Positions 26,871 through 35,532 are shown, counted from the first letter of the stretch. The stretch: 64,000 nucleotides of DNA from Gluconacetobacter johannae (GCF_014174305.1 NZ_JABEQH010000008.1:106360-170359), one strand, 5' to 3'. The notes: generated by a model from the sequence alone, not told the origin. Translations and numbers: made by a program.

Positions 26871-27905
26871 TCAGGGCCGGTGAACCAGGCCCGACTGTTC
26901 CATCCGCGCGCGGGCGGCCGCGATGCCGCCCGTGACCGCCAGCGCCGCCGCCAGCGCGCGGCGGCCGGCCTGGGCGTCGACCAGCACCGGCGCGCCGTCC
27001 AGGCAGGCGGCGGCGAAGGCCTCGTGCTCGGCCATCAGGGTGTCGTGGTCGCTCCAGGTCACGGCCTCGCGCCGGAACCCGCCGGTGCCGGGCAACGGCA
27101 GGCCCGTGTCGCGGCCGATCATGGTCAGTTCGCGTTTGACGAAATCGGCGGACAGGTAGCCCTCCTCGGAAAACAGCCGCATCCGGCGCTCGGTCTTCAA
27201 CGAGATCCGGCTGGCGGTGATGGTGGCGACACAGCCGTTGGCGAAGCGGACACGGGCGTTGGCGATGTCCTCATGCTGCGAACTGACGGCGGCGCCCAGC
27301 GCATCGACATCCTCGATCTCGCTATCGACGATCGCCAGCACCAGGTCCAGATCGTGGATCATCAGGTCCAGGATGACCGACACGTCGGTGCCCCGCGCCT
27401 TGAACGGCGCGATGCGCGTGGCCTCGATATAAAGCGGCCGGCTGATCCGCTCGGTAATCGCGCGATGCTCGGCTGAATAGCGCAACAGGTGCCCCACCTG
27501 CAGCACCAGCCCGGTTTCCACCGCCAGCGCCGCCAGACGATCGGCCTGCGCCAGGGTCGAGGCGATGGGCTTTTCCACCAGCACATGGCGGCCGGCCAGC
27601 AGGGCGCGTTCGGCCAAGGCGAAATGATGTTCCGCCGGGGCCGCCACCACCACGGCGTCGCAGCGCGCCAGCAGGTCGTCCAGCCCCAGCGCCGGCGCAC
27701 CGCCGGCCTCGGCCCCGACGACCGCCGCCCGCTCGTGGTCCGGGTCATGGATGCCGACCAGGGTTTCGCGCCGCGATCCGGCGATTTTCAGCGCGTGAAA
27801 CCGACCGAAATGACCGGCGCCAATCACGCCGACGCGCAAGCGGCGCCCCTCATCCGGCCCCGTCGCCGGCCCTCGTCCTGTTCCGCCACCGAAAAGCCCT
27901 GCCAT
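26871..27905 (-). CDS. Gfo/Idh/MocA family oxidoreductase
   Basis: NAD(P)-dependent sugar-type dehydrogenase of 344 aa. The Rossmann motif LRVGVIGAGHFGRFHALKI is near the N-terminus. The catalytic-lysine motif VEKPIAS is at about residue 120. The C-terminal substrate domain includes LDLMIHDLDLVLAIV, typical of UDP-sugar oxidases/dehydrogenases in this family, for example those acting on UDP-GlcNAc derivatives. The substrate remains unknown. The ATG at 27905 has GGAGAGAGGG ahead of it. The frame is open far upstream across other genes, but that is a base-composition shadow. Confidence 0.88.
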   Translation of the reverse strand: MAGLFGGGTGRGPATGPDEGRRLRVGVIGAGHFGRFHALKIAGSRRETLVGIHDPDHERAAVVGAEAGGAPALGLDDLLARCDAVVVAAPAEHHFALAERALLAGRHVLVEKPIASTLAQADRLAALAVETGLVLQVGHLLRYSAEHRAITERISRPLYIEATRIAPFKARGTDVSVILDLMIHDLDLVLAIVDSEIEDVDALGAAVSSQHEDIANARVRFANGCVATITASRISLKTERRMRLFSEEGYLSADFVKRELTMIGRDTGLPLPGTGGFRREAVTWSDHDTLMAEHEAFAAACLDGAPVLVDAQAGRRALAAALAVTGGIAAARARMEQSGLVHRP

Positions 27906-28011
27906 CGCCCTCTCTCCGCGTTCGCGATGACGCAGGGTTAGAGCACCCGCGACGGAACGACCAGAGGCCCCGCCGGAGACGAAACGCGACCGGACCACGG
28001 CCCGCAAATTT

Positions 28012-28026
28012 GTTCCTATTTTGTTC
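28012..28026. promoter_or_regulatory. LexA box (SOS), alphaproteobacterial direct-repeat type
   Basis: GTTC-CTATTTT-GTTC is an exact match to the alphaproteobacterial LexA operator GTTC-N7-GTTC. It lies 65 bases before the radical SAM gene and 106 bases from the divergent Gfo/Idh start, in a locally AT-rich patch. Position and match suggest SOS control of the radical SAM gene; this is inferred. Confidence 0.7.
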
Positions 28027-28091
28027 TTGTTTTTCCGGCCCTGTTCTGGGACCATCCCGCCGATTGTCCCCTTTCCAGCGCGGACCACAGC

Positions 28092-29249
28092 ATGACAGAC
28101 CAGCCCCCCATCCGGATCGGCCGGGGACAGCCCACGCGCCTCGCGTCCCGAACCCTGCGCGACGGATCGACGACGGTGGCCGGCATCGTGCATGGGCGGG
28201 GGGCGACGATCTCGCCGCCCGACCGCCATGCCGCTCATGCACCGTCGCCCTTCGACGACGGGTGGGGCACGCTGGGGCAGGCCCCGGCGGAGACGCGCAC
28301 CGAACTGGCGTTCGAGGCCGCGCGGACCATCATCACACGCAACACCAGCCCCGATGTCGGGTTCGACCGCTCGATCAACGCCTATCGGGGGTGCGAGCAC
28401 GGGTGCATCTATTGCTACGCCCGGCCCACCCATGCGTGGATCGGCCTGTCGCCCGGCCTGGATTTCGAGACCCGCCTGACCTGCAAGCCCGATGCGGCGA
28501 AGCTGCTGGAACAGGAATTGCGGCGTCCGTCCTATCAGCCGCGCCCCATCGCGCTGGGGACCAATACCGACCCGTACCAGCCGGTCGAACGGACACAGGG
28601 CCTGACGCGCGCGATCCTGGATGTGCTGGAGCGGTTTTCCCACCCGGTGACCATCGTCACCAAATCGGCCGGGGTGCTGCGCGACCTGGATATCCTGATC
28701 GCCCTCGCCGCCCGCAACCTGGTGCGCGTCAGCCTGTCGGTCACGACGCTGGACCCCGAACTGGCGCGCCGGATGGAACCGCGCGCAGCCACGCCCGCCC
28801 GCAGGCTGGAGGCCATCCGGGCCCTGTCGGCGGCGGGCGTGCCCACGACCGTCATGGCCGCCCCGATGATCCCGGCGCTGAACGACAGCGAGATGGAGGC
28901 CATCCTGGCCGCCTCGGCCGAGGCCGGGGCACGCGGCGCGGCCTATGTGCTGCTGCGCCTGCCGCAGGAGGTCGCGCCCCTGTTCGAGGACTGGATCGCC
29001 CGGCATTATCCCGACCGGGCGGCGCGGGTGCTGGCCCGCATCCGCGAGACACGGAACGGCGCGCTGAACGATTCGACCTTCGGGCGGCGCTATCGCGGCC
29101 AGGGCGTTTATGCCGACCTGCTGCGCCAGCGGTTCGCCCTCGCCTGCCGAAGGCTGGGGCTGAACCAGGGGCGCGACCTCCCGCTCGACTGCACACGGTT
29201 CGCGCCGCCGCCCCTGCCCCGCCAGGACCGGCAGTTGACCCTGTTCTGA
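28092..29249 (+). CDS. PA0069-family radical SAM protein (SplB-like)
   Basis: A 385-aa radical SAM protein. The 4Fe-4S motif is unusual in context: YRGCEHGCIYCYARPTH contains the Cys-x3-Cys-x2-Cys ligands. Other blocks include LGTNTDPYQPVER and KSAGVLRDLD. Family members are annotated PA0069-like or compared with spore photoproduct lyase, which reverses a UV thymine lesion; the true reaction is not established. A LexA-type box lies directly upstream, consistent with a DNA-damage role. The start ATG has only a weak ribosome site. Confidence 0.88.
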   Translation: MTDQPPIRIGRGQPTRLASRTLRDGSTTVAGIVHGRGATISPPDRHAAHAPSPFDDGWGTLGQAPAETRTELAFEAARTIITRNTSPDVGFDRSINAYRGCEHGCIYCYARPTHAWIGLSPGLDFETRLTCKPDAAKLLEQELRRPSYQPRPIALGTNTDPYQPVERTQGLTRAILDVLERFSHPVTIVTKSAGVLRDLDILIALAARNLVRVSLSVTTLDPELARRMEPRAATPARRLEAIRALSAAGVPTTVMAAPMIPALNDSEMEAILAASAEAGARGAAYVLLRLPQEVAPLFEDWIARHYPDRAARVLARIRETRNGALNDSTFGRRYRGQGVYADLLRQRFALACRRLGLNQGRDLPLDCTRFAPPPLPRQDRQLTLF

Positions 29250-29462
29250 TCCGCCCGTCGCACCATCCGGATCGGCCAGAACATCCGGAACGGGGACGAA
29301 ATGGGTGGATTCGGCGCAAGGGCGGTTCCGGGCGGTTGCATCCTGCGCCATGGCCCGGCATGTTCCCGCCGTCATTGTGGCATGCCTGGGGCACGCCCGA
29401 TGGCGACGTACGCACAACAGGGAGCCGGCTCGGGCCGGGCGTGAGGAGCACCCCCTTCTGTC

Positions 29463-31019
29463 ATGATGTACTACAGCCGGCTCAAGATGGCCTCGGTCGT
29501 CGCCGTATGCCTTCTGGGAGTGGTGCTCTGCCTTCCCAACGCCCTGCGCCAGCCCTCGGCCGCGCTGCCATGGCGGCAGATCCATCTGGGTCTGGACCTG
29601 CGGGGCGGGTCCTACCTGCTGATGCAGGTGGATATGCCCAGCATCACCTCCGACCGTCTCCAGACCCTGGCGGACGGAACCCGCCAGGCCCTGCTGGGCG
29701 CCGGGCTGGGCTATCGGAACATCGCGACCGATGCGCCGGCGGGTACGGTGACCTTCACCCCCCGCGACCCGTCCGAGACCGATGCCGACCTGAAGGCCCT
29801 GCGCGCCATGCCCACGACGGTGCCGGGCGAATTCTCGGTCGACCGGCGTCAGGATGGCAGCATCGCCATCACCCTGTCTCCGACCGCCATGCGTGAACGC
29901 GCGCGTGAAGCCGTCACCCAGTCGATCGAGATCGTACGCCGCCGCATCGACGCCACCGGCGCGGTGGACCCCGAGATCACCCGCCAGGGCGACGACCGCA
30001 TCGTGGTCGAACTGCCGGGCATCAGCGATCCGGAGCACGTGAAGCGGCTGCTGGGCACCACGGCGAAGATGACCTTCCACATGGTGCAGGACAACGCCCT
30101 GGGCACCGTCGCCGGTCCCGGCGTCACGCTGTTGCCGATGCTCAACGCGCCGGACCAGAAACTGCCCATCCTGGATCATGTCGAGGTCGACGGGTCGGAC
30201 CTGACCAATGCCGGGGCCGCCATCGACCAGCAGACCGGCGAATGGGCCGTCAATTTCAGCTTCGATTCCGTGGGCGCGCGCGCCTTCGCCGCGACGACGC
30301 GGGCGAATATCGGCCACCGCTTCGCCATCGTGCTGGACAACAAGGTCGTCCAGGCCCCCGTCATCCGCGGCGCCATCACCGGCGGCAACGGTCAGATCGT
30401 CGGCGGCTTCGACGCGCAGTCGGCGACCGATCTTGCGCTGCTGCTGCGGGCCGGTGCCCTGCCCGCCCCGCTCTCGGTGATCGAACAGCGTTCGATCGGC
30501 CCGTCGCTGGGCGCTGATTCCATCCGCGCCGGGGCCCTGAGCCTGGGCGCCGGCTTCGTGCTGGTGATCGCCTTCATGGGCCTGTTCTATGGCCGGTTCG
30601 GCTGGTACGCGAATGTCGCCCTGCTGGCGAACCTCGTCCTGATGGCGGCCCTGCTGTCGCTGTTCCAGGCCACGCTGACCCTGCCGGGCATGGCGGGCAT
30701 GCTGCTGACCCTGGGCATGGCGGTCGATGCGAACATCCTTATTAACGAACGCATCCGCGAGGAAGTCGGCCGGGGTCGCACCGCGCTGGCGGCGATGCAG
30801 GCCGGGTTCGAACGCGCCACCTCGACCATCGTCGACAGCAACGCCACCGCGCTGCTGGCCCATGTCATGCTGTTCGTCTTCGGCACCGGCCCGGTACGCG
30901 GCTTCGCCCTGACGATCACGATCGGCATCGTGACGACGCTGTTCACCACCCTGCTGCTGTCGCGGATGCTGATGGTGCGCTGGTACGCCCGCACCCGTCC
31001 CACTGTCCTGCCGGTCTGA
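29463..31019 (+). CDS. secD: Protein translocase subunit SecD
   Basis: Inner-membrane component that, with SecF, uses the proton gradient to help release proteins exported through SecYEG. The protein is 518 aa. An N-terminal helix is followed by the GLDLRGGSYLLMQVD motif that opens the large periplasmic P1 domain. Five further helices lie after residue about 340, with LTLGMAVDANILINERIREE as the conserved RND-type segment. Either of two consecutive ATG codons (29463, 29466) may be used. secF follows 11 bases later. No yajC is adjacent. Confidence 0.96.
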   Translation: MMYYSRLKMASVVAVCLLGVVLCLPNALRQPSAALPWRQIHLGLDLRGGSYLLMQVDMPSITSDRLQTLADGTRQALLGAGLGYRNIATDAPAGTVTFTPRDPSETDADLKALRAMPTTVPGEFSVDRRQDGSIAITLSPTAMRERAREAVTQSIEIVRRRIDATGAVDPEITRQGDDRIVVELPGISDPEHVKRLLGTTAKMTFHMVQDNALGTVAGPGVTLLPMLNAPDQKLPILDHVEVDGSDLTNAGAAIDQQTGEWAVNFSFDSVGARAFAATTRANIGHRFAIVLDNKVVQAPVIRGAITGGNGQIVGGFDAQSATDLALLLRAGALPAPLSVIEQRSIGPSLGADSIRAGALSLGAGFVLVIAFMGLFYGRFGWYANVALLANLVLMAALLSLFQATLTLPGMAGMLLTLGMAVDANILINERIREEVGRGRTALAAMQAGFERATSTIVDSNATALLAHVMLFVFGTGPVRGFALTITIGIVTTLFTTLLLSRMLMVRWYARTRPTVLPV

Positions 31020-31030
31020 GGCGCCCCGTC

Positions 31031-31975
31031 ATGTTCGAACGTCCCCTTCTGCGCTTCGTGCCGCACGGCACCCGGATCAACTTCATGCGCGGCCGCTTCC
31101 TCGGCCTCGTCACCTCGGCGGTGCTGTCGGTCGCATCGCTGGTCCTGTTCTTCCATCCCGGCCTGACGCTGGGGCTGGATTTCCGCGGCGGAATCGTCGT
31201 CGAGGCCCGCACCCAGGGGCCGGCCGACTTCGCCAAAATCCGCGCGGCCCTGGCCACCCAGCATGTCGAGGCCGCCGGGCTGCAATCGTTCGGCGCCCCG
31301 GACGATGTGCTGATCCGCATGGACACCCCCCCTGCCAACGCCCCGGACCGCGAGGCCCGGACCCAGGCCATGGTCGATTCGGTGCGCCATGCCATCGCCA
31401 CCCTGCCCGGCGCGCAGGTCCTGCGCGCGGATGCGGTGGGCGCCTCGGTCTCGGCCGAACTGTTCCGCAACGGGATGCTGGCGCTGGGCATCAGCCTGCT
31501 GATGATCCTGGGCTATATCTGGTTCCGCTTCGAATGGGAGTTCGCGGTCAGCGCCGTCGTCACGCTGGTGCTGGACCTGACCAAGACGATCGGCTTCCTG
31601 GTGCTGACGCATTTCGAATTCGACCTGGTGATGGTCGCGGCGATCCTGACGATCCTGGGCTATTCCACCAACGACAAGGTGGTGGTGTACGACCGGGTGC
31701 GGGAAAACCTGCGGAAGTACCGTACCATGCCCCTGGCCGAGCTGATCGACCTGTCGATCAACGAGACCCTGAGCCGTACGCTCGGCACCTCGTCCACCGT
31801 CTTCCTCGCCGCCCTGCCTCTGGCGCTGTTCGGGGGGGCCAGCCTGTCGGGTTTCGCATGGGTGATGCTGTTCGGGATCGTGGTCGGGACATCGTCCTCG
31901 ATCTTTATCGCGGCGCCGCTGCTGCTGCTTCTGGGGGAACGGCGGCTGCGGCGCGACGCGCGTCCAGCGCGCTGA
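31031..31975 (+). CDS. secF: Protein translocase subunit SecF
   Basis: SecD's partner, 314 aa with six predicted membrane helices. The family blocks GLDFRGGIVVEA and ILGYSTNDKVVVYDRVRENL are intact. It is probably co-transcribed with secD. Its last 71 bases overlap the end of a convergent lipoprotein gene, so its C-terminal tail (Arg/Ala-rich) is read on both strands. Confidence 0.95.
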   Translation: MFERPLLRFVPHGTRINFMRGRFLGLVTSAVLSVASLVLFFHPGLTLGLDFRGGIVVEARTQGPADFAKIRAALATQHVEAAGLQSFGAPDDVLIRMDTPPANAPDREARTQAMVDSVRHAIATLPGAQVLRADAVGASVSAELFRNGMLALGISLLMILGYIWFRFEWEFAVSAVVTLVLDLTKTIGFLVLTHFEFDLVMVAAILTILGYSTNDKVVVYDRVRENLRKYRTMPLAELIDLSINETLSRTLGTSSTVFLAALPLALFGGASLSGFAWVMLFGIVVGTSSSIFIAAPLLLLLGERRLRRDARPAR

Positions 31976-32369
31976 CATCCCCGGGCGGCAGGCAGGGGAC
32001 GTTCGTCCCGCCATCCGCCTGGCCGACACAGGCCAGCATCGTCTCGATGGCCAGCCGCGCCCGGCGCTGGCCGTCCGCCGTGGGATGCAGCACGTTCTGC
32101 GCCGTGGCGTACCGGGCGTGGAGCGTGCTGGTCAGCATGTCCCGCGCCTGGTCGCGCAGGATGTGCCCCGACGACAGGCGGCCGCCGACCATGCCCTCGG
32201 CGATGAAATAGGTGTCGACGGTCAGATACGCCTGCGCCGCCGGCGACAGACGCGTCATCGTCGATGGCGACGACTGGCATCCCCCCAGCAGAAGACCGCC
32301 GGCAAGGGCCAGCAAGGCGATCGGTCCCGGTCGCAAAGCCGCATCGGGGTGCACGGGAAACATCCTCAT
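31905..32369 (-). CDS. Hypothetical lipoprotein
   Basis: A 154-aa protein with a lipoprotein signal peptide: a hydrophobic stretch ends in LLLGGCQSS, so Cys near residue 31 is likely lipidated. The mature part is mostly helical and contains two further cysteines (LACVGQ and PCLPP) that could form a disulfide. The C-terminus is an Ala/Pro-rich tail. I do not recognise a family. The 3' end overlaps secF by 71 bases on the opposite strand, which is unusual but not rare in compact genomes. The lipobox makes it likely to be real. Confidence 0.65.
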   Translation of the reverse strand: MRMFPVHPDAALRPGPIALLALAGGLLLGGCQSSPSTMTRLSPAAQAYLTVDTYFIAEGMVGGRLSSGHILRDQARDMLTSTLHARYATAQNVLHPTADGQRRARLAIETMLACVGQADGGTNVPCLPPGDVSALDARRAAAAVPPEAAAAAPR

Positions 32370-32453
32370 CGTTCCATGACTGTAGCATGCCGGGCCACGC
32401 CCGGCGCAACCGCCGTCACGCGGCTGCGCCTCACGCGCCCCGGCGGGGCGGGG

Positions 32454-32927
32454 TCAGGCGGTCGGGGCCGGGCGATCCTTGGCGGCCAGGATATCGCGGA
32501 TATCCTGCAGCAGGACCTCGCTACGCGGCGGCGGGGGCGGCGCGGCCGGTGCGGCCTCGGGCTTCACCGTCAGCTTGTTGACCAGCTTCACGACCCAGAA
32601 GATGACGAAGCCGATGATGACGAACTGGATCACCGCATTCAGGAACAGCCCCACATTGATCGTCACCGCCCCGGCCTTCTGCGCGTCGGCCAGCGTCGGC
32701 AGATGAGGCCCCTTGAGGGTGATGAAGAAATTGGTGAAGTCGATGCCGCCGATCAGCAGACCGAGCAGCGGGGTGAAGACGTCCTTGACCAGGCTGTTCA
32801 CGATGCCGGTGAAGGCGGCGCCGATGATGACGCCGACGGCCAGATCGACGACGTTCCCGCGCATGAGGAACGTGCGAAATTCGGAAACCCAACCCGGGGC
32901 ATGGATGGACGAGGGCTTGAGCGTCAT
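32454..32927 (-). CDS. mscL: Large-conductance mechanosensitive channel MscL
   Basis: Inner-membrane pressure-relief valve opened by membrane tension during osmotic downshock. The protein is 157 aa. The N-terminal block [20 protein letters not shown] is the pore-lining helix, followed by the periplasmic loop and a second helix [18 protein letters not shown]. The C-terminus forms the charged cytoplasmic bundle after an Ala/Pro linker. It is a single gene, divergent from rpmE. Confidence 0.96.
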   Translation of the reverse strand: MTLKPSSIHAPGWVSEFRTFLMRGNVVDLAVGVIIGAAFTGIVNSLVKDVFTPLLGLLIGGIDFTNFFITLKGPHLPTLADAQKAGAVTINVGLFLNAVIQFVIIGFVIFWVVKLVNKLTVKPEAAPAAPPPPPRSEVLLQDIRDILAAKDRPAPTA

Positions 32928-33064
32928 GGTTTCTCCTTTTCCTTCACCTTACAATCGGTTGATAGCAACCCCGGTTCATCGGCAGGAACAGGAAAACACC
33001 ACCGCAGGTGGCAATAGGGCGGATTTCATGCCGCCGCACCCCCGATGCGGGGCCGAGATAGACG

Positions 33065-33093
33065 TTGATCCCGCGACGACCGTCGTCTATACG
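33065..33093 (+). promoter_or_regulatory. Candidate sigma-70 promoter of rpmE
   Basis: TTGATC (33065-33070) and TATACG (33088-33093) are separated by exactly 17 bases, 53 bases before the rpmE start. A good match for a housekeeping promoter. Confidence 0.55.
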
Positions 33094-33146
33094 CCCACGC
33101 AAACGCCCCCGGTCGGCATCGGCGGGCCCAGCACGAAGGTTTTACG

Positions 33147-33377
33147 ATGAAATCCGGCATCCATCCCGCCTACCACGAAATCAACGTCATCATGACGGAC
33201 GGCACCGAATACAAGACGCGGTCCTGCTACGGCCAGCCGGGCGCCACCCTGCGCCTGGACATCGACCCGAAGTCGCATCCGGCGTGGACCGGCGTGCAGC
33301 GCATGCTCGACACCGGGGGCCAGGTCGCGAAGTTCAACAAGAAGTTCGGTGGCCTGGGACGCCGCGCCAAGGCGTAA
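33147..33377 (+). CDS. rpmE: 50S ribosomal protein L31
   Basis: A 76-aa ribosomal protein of the large subunit. It begins [19 protein letters not shown] and ends in the basic [14 protein letters not shown] tail. It has only one cysteine, so it is the zinc-free (C-minus) form. AAGG lies ahead of the ATG, and a strong promoter candidate is upstream. A hairpin follows the gene at 33432. Confidence 0.96.
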   Translation: MKSGIHPAYHEINVIMTDGTEYKTRSCYGQPGATLRLDIDPKSHPAWTGVQRMLDTGGQVAKFNKKFGGLGRRAKA

Positions 33378-33431
33378 GCCACGGCCGGCGGCATCGCCGC
33401 TGCCGCCACGATCGCAGGATCATGGATCTCG

Positions 33432-33466
33432 GAAACCCCGCCCCTTGAAAGAGGGTGCGGGGTTTC
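33432..33466 (+). terminator. Hairpin after rpmE, possible terminator
   Basis: Perfect 9-bp stem GAAACCCCG (33432-33440) and CGGGGTTTC (33458-33466) with a 17-base loop. The T run is poor, so termination strength is uncertain. Confidence 0.5.
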
Positions 33467-33540
33467 TCACGTAAGGACTACCGGAGCGCCAGTCGGGTTC
33501 CGGACACACACGCAAGGCCCGCTCGCCGAGGGGTCACGTG

Positions 33541-33582
33541 ACAGACCTTGCTACAGACCTTGCTGATGAGGAGGTTGACATG
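33541..33582 (+). promoter_or_regulatory. Candidate ROSE-type RNA thermometer before hsp20
   Basis: The leader holds two tandem copies of ACAGACCTTGCT (33541-33552 and 33553-33564). The second copy can pair its ACCTTGCT (33557-33564) with the ribosome site AGGAGGT (33569-33575) across a GATG loop. Pairs are A-U, C-G, C-G, U-A, U-G, then one bulged G (33562), then C-G and U-A. This UUGCU anti-SD with a single bulged G is the hallmark of ROSE elements, which hide the start of small heat-shock genes at low temperature. Only the last hairpin is clear; the upstream hairpins of a full ROSE element are not resolved. Confidence 0.6.
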
Positions 33583-34101
33583 ACTTACGATTTCGCGCCG
33601 CTGTTCCGCACGGCCATCGGTTTCGACCGGCTTGCGCGCCTGGTCGACAATGCGGCCCAGACCGCATCGGGCCCGTCCTATCCGCCCTATAATATCGAAC
33701 GGCTGGGGGATGACAGCTACCTCCTGACCATGGCGGTCGCCGGCTTCGGTTCCGACGATATCGAGCTGACGGTACAGGACAATACGCTGATCGTCGCCGG
33801 ACGGGTCGGCCATATCCCGCCCGCGGGCGAGATCCTGCATCGGGGCATCGCCACCCGCGCGTTCGAACGCCGCTTCGTGCTGGCCGACCATATTCTGGTC
33901 GAAGGCGCAGACCTGACGAACGGATTGCTGAAGATTACGGTCAAGCGCTTCATCCCCGAGGCCATGAAGCCCCGGCGGATTGCCGTCACGTCCGGCGCCC
34001 CGCTTCCGGCCCCGGCCGATGCGGCGCAGGTCGCGGCCCCGGTCGGGCCGGCGGCGAACGATGGCGCCGGCGTTGCCGGCCAGACCGAACACGCCGCCTG
34101 A
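33580..34101 (+). CDS. Hsp20 family small heat-shock protein
   Basis: ATP-independent holdase chaperone of 173 aa (IbpA/HspA type). The alpha-crystallin domain covers about residues 30-140, with MAVAGFGSDDIELTVQDNTL and the later GLLKITVKRFIPE block. The C-terminal region is Ala/Pro-rich. The ATG at 33580 has GAGGAGG 5 bases ahead; an earlier ATG in frame lies within the leader repeats and is rejected. Expression is probably heat-induced through the leader hairpin. Confidence 0.92.
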   Translation: MTYDFAPLFRTAIGFDRLARLVDNAAQTASGPSYPPYNIERLGDDSYLLTMAVAGFGSDDIELTVQDNTLIVAGRVGHIPPAGEILHRGIATRAFERRFVLADHILVEGADLTNGLLKITVKRFIPEAMKPRRIAVTSGAPLPAPADAAQVAAPVGPAANDGAGVAGQTEHAA

Positions 34102-34133
34102 CGCCGGCGGGCCGCGTCGTCCCCGATCGCGGC

Positions 34134-34170
34134 AAAAGGGCCGGCCAGATTGGCCGGCCCTTTTTTGTTT
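34134..34170 (+). terminator. Rho-independent terminator after hsp20
   Basis: Perfect 10-bp stem GGGCCGGCCA (34138-34147) and TGGCCGGCCC (34151-34160), loop GAT, followed by six T residues. An A run on the left arm makes it able to work on both strands. Confidence 0.92.
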
Positions 34171-34195
34171 CCCGCCCCCAGGCGCAATCACGCCC

Positions 34196-34225
34196 TTGAC
34201 CACCGCCCCCACCCGGCCCCATATC
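34196..34225 (+). promoter_or_regulatory. Possible promoter of trcR
   Basis: TTGACC (34196-34201) and CATATC (34220-34225) are spaced by 18 bases, 112 bases before the trcR start. The -10 element is weak. Confidence 0.35.
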
Positions 34226-34337
34226 CTTCGACACGTCATCGCGCGCCAGCAGGCACGCAGGACGGCCCGGCCAACGGGGCGTCTACTGGGAAGGTGCCTG
34301 CGCGGGCGCCACCCATACGCAGTAGGACTCCGTTGCC

Positions 34338-34916
34338 ATGAACGCACTGCCCCTGATGCCGAAGGCCACCGCCGTGTGGCTGATCGAAAAGACCGCGCTG
34401 ACCTTCACCCAGATCGCCGAATTCTGCGGCATGCATCCGCTGGAGGTCCAGGCCATCGCCGATGGCGAGGTCGCGCAGGGCATCGTCGGGTACGACCCGG
34501 TCGCCAACCACCAGGTCCGCCAGGAAGACATCACCCGCTGCGAGGCGAATCCCGACCTGCGACTGAAGATCCTGACGACGTCGAACCCGATCCAGCGCCG
34601 GTCCAAGGGTGCGCGCTATACGCCGGTGGCCAAGCGCAACGACCGTCCGGACGCCATCGCCTTCATCCTGCGTAATTTCCCGCAATTATCGGAACAGCAG
34701 GTCGTCAAGCTGCTGGGCACCACCAAGGACACCATCGCCAAGGTGCGCGACCGCCAGCATTGGAACAGCGCGAACATCAAGCCGCGCGATCCCGTCATCC
34801 TGGGCCTGTGCAGCCAGACCGACCTGAACGCCATGGTCCAGGCCGCCAACGAACGCCTGACCCGCGAAGGCCAGGCCGTCCCCGCCCCGATCCAGATCGA
34901 CGAGGACGTGGCCTGA
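34338..34916 (+). CDS. trcR: DUF1013 family protein, cell cycle transcriptional regulator TrcR
   Basis: A 192-aa protein restricted to alphaproteobacteria (DUF1013). TrcR in Caulobacter associates with RNA polymerase at promoters. Two HTH-like segments can be seen: LTFTQIAEFCGMHPLEVQAI near the N-terminus and LSEQQVVKLLGTTKDTIAKV in the second half. The family stretch TSNPIQRRSKGARYTPVAKR lies between them. It is a single gene with its own promoter and terminator upstream. The identification rests on recalled family pattern. Confidence 0.85.
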   Translation: MNALPLMPKATAVWLIEKTALTFTQIAEFCGMHPLEVQAIADGEVAQGIVGYDPVANHQVRQEDITRCEANPDLRLKILTTSNPIQRRSKGARYTPVAKRNDRPDAIAFILRNFPQLSEQQVVKLLGTTKDTIAKVRDRQHWNSANIKPRDPVILGLCSQTDLNAMVQAANERLTREGQAVPAPIQIDEDVA

Positions 34917-34968
34917 TCCGCCCCCGGCTGGTCGGGGGCGCATGCCCCAAACCGGCCGGCCCGCCGCG

Positions 34969-35139
34969 TCAGCCGGTATGCGACAGGCGTTCGATTTCTT
35001 CCTTGATCCGCAGTTTTTCGATCTTGAGGCGCCGCAGCGTGCCAATGTCAGGCATGGGCCGCCGGTCCTCATCGAAAATCCTGTCGTCGAGGCGGGCGTG
35101 ACGCAGTCTGAGACTGTGAATCCGGGCTTCGTAGGACAT
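34969..35139 (-). CDS. DUF465 (YdcH-like) small protein, 56 aa
   Basis: A short gene of 56 codons. It begins MSYEARIHSLRLRHARLDDR and contains DIGTLRRLKIEKLRIKEEIE near the end, both typical of DUF465 proteins: two short helices rich in Arg, Leu and Glu that form a hairpin. GGAGG lies about 4 bases before the ATG. The function of the family is unknown. A second DUF465 gene lies divergently, 162 bases away. Confidence 0.85.
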   Translation of the reverse strand: MSYEARIHSLRLRHARLDDRIFDEDRRPMPDIGTLRRLKIEKLRIKEEIERLSHTG

Positions 35140-35300
35140 GGGACCTCCAGAAGGTCTGCGTTTCGACCCAATCAGCCTATGTCAGGGCCGCGCCGTCCGA
35201 GCATGCTAAATTTGCAGGACTCCGCACATGGGTCATGCATCTCGCCATCCGGGCAGGAATGGATAGAATAGACCCGTGACCACATGATAGACGGGGCCAT

Positions 35301-35501
35301 ATGCTGACAGACCGGGATACCCTGCTTCGGAAGCTGCACGAACTCCGCAGCGAACACCGCGACCTCGACACTGTCATCAGCCGGCTGGCGTCGCATCCGC
35401 TGGATCAGCTCCAGATCCAGCGCCTGAAGAAGCGCAAACTGCTCCTGAAGGACGAGATCGCATGGCTGGAAAGCCGCCTGATCCCCGACAGCATCGCCTG
35501 A
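35301..35501 (+). CDS. DUF465 (YdcH-like) small protein, 66 aa
   Basis: A 66-aa two-helix protein: [20 protein letters not shown] then [20 protein letters not shown]. This is the typical DUF465 coiled-coil hairpin. Its function is unknown. It is transcribed toward purE, which starts 31 bases later, and could share its message with the purine genes. The divergent 56-aa paralogue lies just upstream. Confidence 0.88.
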   Translation: MLTDRDTLLRKLHELRSEHRDLDTVISRLASHPLDQLQIQRLKKRKLLLKDEIAWLESRLIPDSIA

Positions 35502-35532
35502 TGTCCGCCATTCCCATCGAAAGCCTTCCCGC

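Noticed and set aside
26871..30863. A 1330-codon open frame on the minus strand across the Gfo/Idh gene, the radical SAM gene and secD.
   Set aside because: Only the part from 27905 matches a family. The rest is antisense to clear genes and is a product of high GC content and codon bias.
33444..33476. CTTGAAA in the rpmE-hsp20 gap as a heat-shock sigma -35.
   Set aside because: No convincing -10 at the right spacing; it overlaps the hairpin after rpmE.
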